From: Paracoccaceae bacterium
GTDB taxonomy: Bacteria; Pseudomonadota; Alphaproteobacteria; Rhodobacterales; Rhodobacteraceae
Assembly (NCBI GenBank): GCA_027080755.1
Contig: JALWQC010000241.1
Span: 1-6,152, forward strand
DNA: 6,152 bases
Direction of reading: 5' to 3'
Each line of letters starts with the position of its first letter. Within the stretch, counting starts at the first letter, position 1. The notes under the pieces were generated by a model. The model searched no databases and was not told the origin of the DNA. It was given only the letters and a program-made list of their open reading frames with translations. This document shows, one piece after another, positions 5,671-6,152 of this stretch. The position numbers and the translations under genes are program-made.

Positions 5671-6152
5671 TTATTCTTCCAGCTTCTTCGCCCAGGGGGC
5701 GATGTGGCGTTTCTTGCGCGCGTTATCCACCTGGTTGCGCGTCGGGCTGAAGAAGATCCCGGGGCCGTGCAGCAGCTTGGAAATCGGGAAAATGATCATC
5801 AGCGTCGCGACCAGCGCCAGATGCACCAGCAGCGCGGGGGTTGTCGGCAGCTCGTTTATCTGGAACCGCATCAGGCCAAGAAAGAACCCTTTGACCATGA
5901 TAATATCCGTGTGGTTCAGGGTTTTCATGCTGATGCCGCTCAGCACGATCAACACCAGCAGCGCCAGCATCAGATGGTCCGACGGGTTGGAGATATAGCG
6001 GATCCGTTCCACCAGAAACCGCCGGCCCCACAGGCCCACCAGTCCGGCCAGCATCGCCAGCGCGAAATAGATCGCGAAGGGCTGCACCAGATCGACCCAC
6101 CACCAGACCTTGTAATTGAAATAGCGGATGTGGCGGATCAGAACCAGCAACA
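5671..6152 (-). CDS. dsrM: DsrM, heme b membrane subunit of the DsrMKJOP complex (partial, N-terminus outside the window)
   Basis: This is the C-terminal ~159 residues of a NarI-like membrane protein; the gene enters from the right edge and its start is not in the window. DsrM is the cytochrome b subunit that exchanges electrons between the quinone pool and DsrK. Visible hydrophobic segments lie at about residues 22-41, 58-73 and 104-122 of the fragment. In the last of these, His110 and His128 are 18 residues apart, within LVHLALV and SKLLHGPG. This matches the spacing and setting of the C-terminal heme b ligands of nitrate reductase gamma subunits (NarI); the matching N-terminal ligands would be partly outside the window. 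A basic cytoplasmic tail (NARKKRH) ends the protein. The TAA stop is followed directly by the dsrK ribosome binding site. Identity rests on the NarI-like features plus the downstream dsrK; the family alone would not separate DsrM from other NarI relatives such as HmeC. Confidence 0.93.
   Translation of the reverse strand, partial: LLVLIRHIRYFNYKVWWWVDLVQPFAIYFALAMLAGLVGLWGRRFLVERIRYISNPSDHLMLALLVLIVLSGISMKTLNHTDIIMVKGFFLGLMRFQINELPTTPALLVHLALVATLMIIFPISKLLHGPGIFFSPTRNQVDNARKKRHIAPWAKKLEE

Noticed and set aside
1..6152. An undescribed system, mobile element or foreign insertion
   Set aside because: Every base belongs to a recognisable dsr gene or a junction of 12 nt or less. There are no transposase motifs, inverted repeats or composition breaks, so novelty is limited to residue-level variation within a known complex.

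Overview
The window lies entirely inside one minus-strand operon with no room between genes. Read in the direction of transcription (high to low coordinates) it encodes dsrM (5' end outside the window), dsrK, dsrL, dsrJ, dsrO and dsrP (3' end outside the window). Four intact genes are flanked by two genes cut by the window edges. No RNA gene, mobile element, CRISPR array, promoter or terminator is visible, and no non-coding stretch exceeds about 12 bases.

The products are five subunits of the DsrMKJOP transmembrane redox complex plus the soluble iron-sulfur flavoprotein DsrL. DsrM (heme b membrane protein) and DsrK (cytoplasmic HdrD-like Fe-S protein) form one module. DsrP (NrfD-type membrane protein), DsrO (Tat-exported four-cluster ferredoxin) and DsrJ (exported triheme cytochrome c) form the other. 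Together they should connect the periplasm, the quinone pool and cytoplasmic DsrC/sulfur chemistry. In characterised sulfur oxidisers DsrL passes electrons between the siroheme sulfite reductase DsrAB and NAD(H). A dsrL gene placed between dsrK and dsrJ is the layout of the reverse (oxidative) Dsr pathway of purple sulfur bacteria, so the most likely host is a sulfur-oxidising bacterium. High GC, strong Shine-Dalgarno sites and the protein style suggest a proteobacterium, possibly an alphaproteobacterium; this taxonomic guess is soft.

The genes are tightly coupled: dsrM/dsrK are 12 nt apart with the Shine-Dalgarno right after the stop, dsrK/dsrL overlap as TGATG, dsrL/dsrJ are 2 nt apart, dsrJ/dsrO overlap as ATGA, and dsrO/dsrP are 12 nt apart. 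This suggests fixed-ratio co-expression of the complex.

The system itself is known. The observation most worth following is in DsrJ. All six of its cysteines are used up by three CXXCH heme motifs, so the extra cysteine known as an unusual heme ligand in Allochromatium vinosum DsrJ is missing, and a histidine appears to stand in its place. Smaller points are an N-terminal extension with a CxxxC pair ahead of the DsrO Tat motif, the lack of arginines after the second dinucleotide-binding fold of DsrL (fitting NADH use), and an acidic/alanine-rich DsrK tail.
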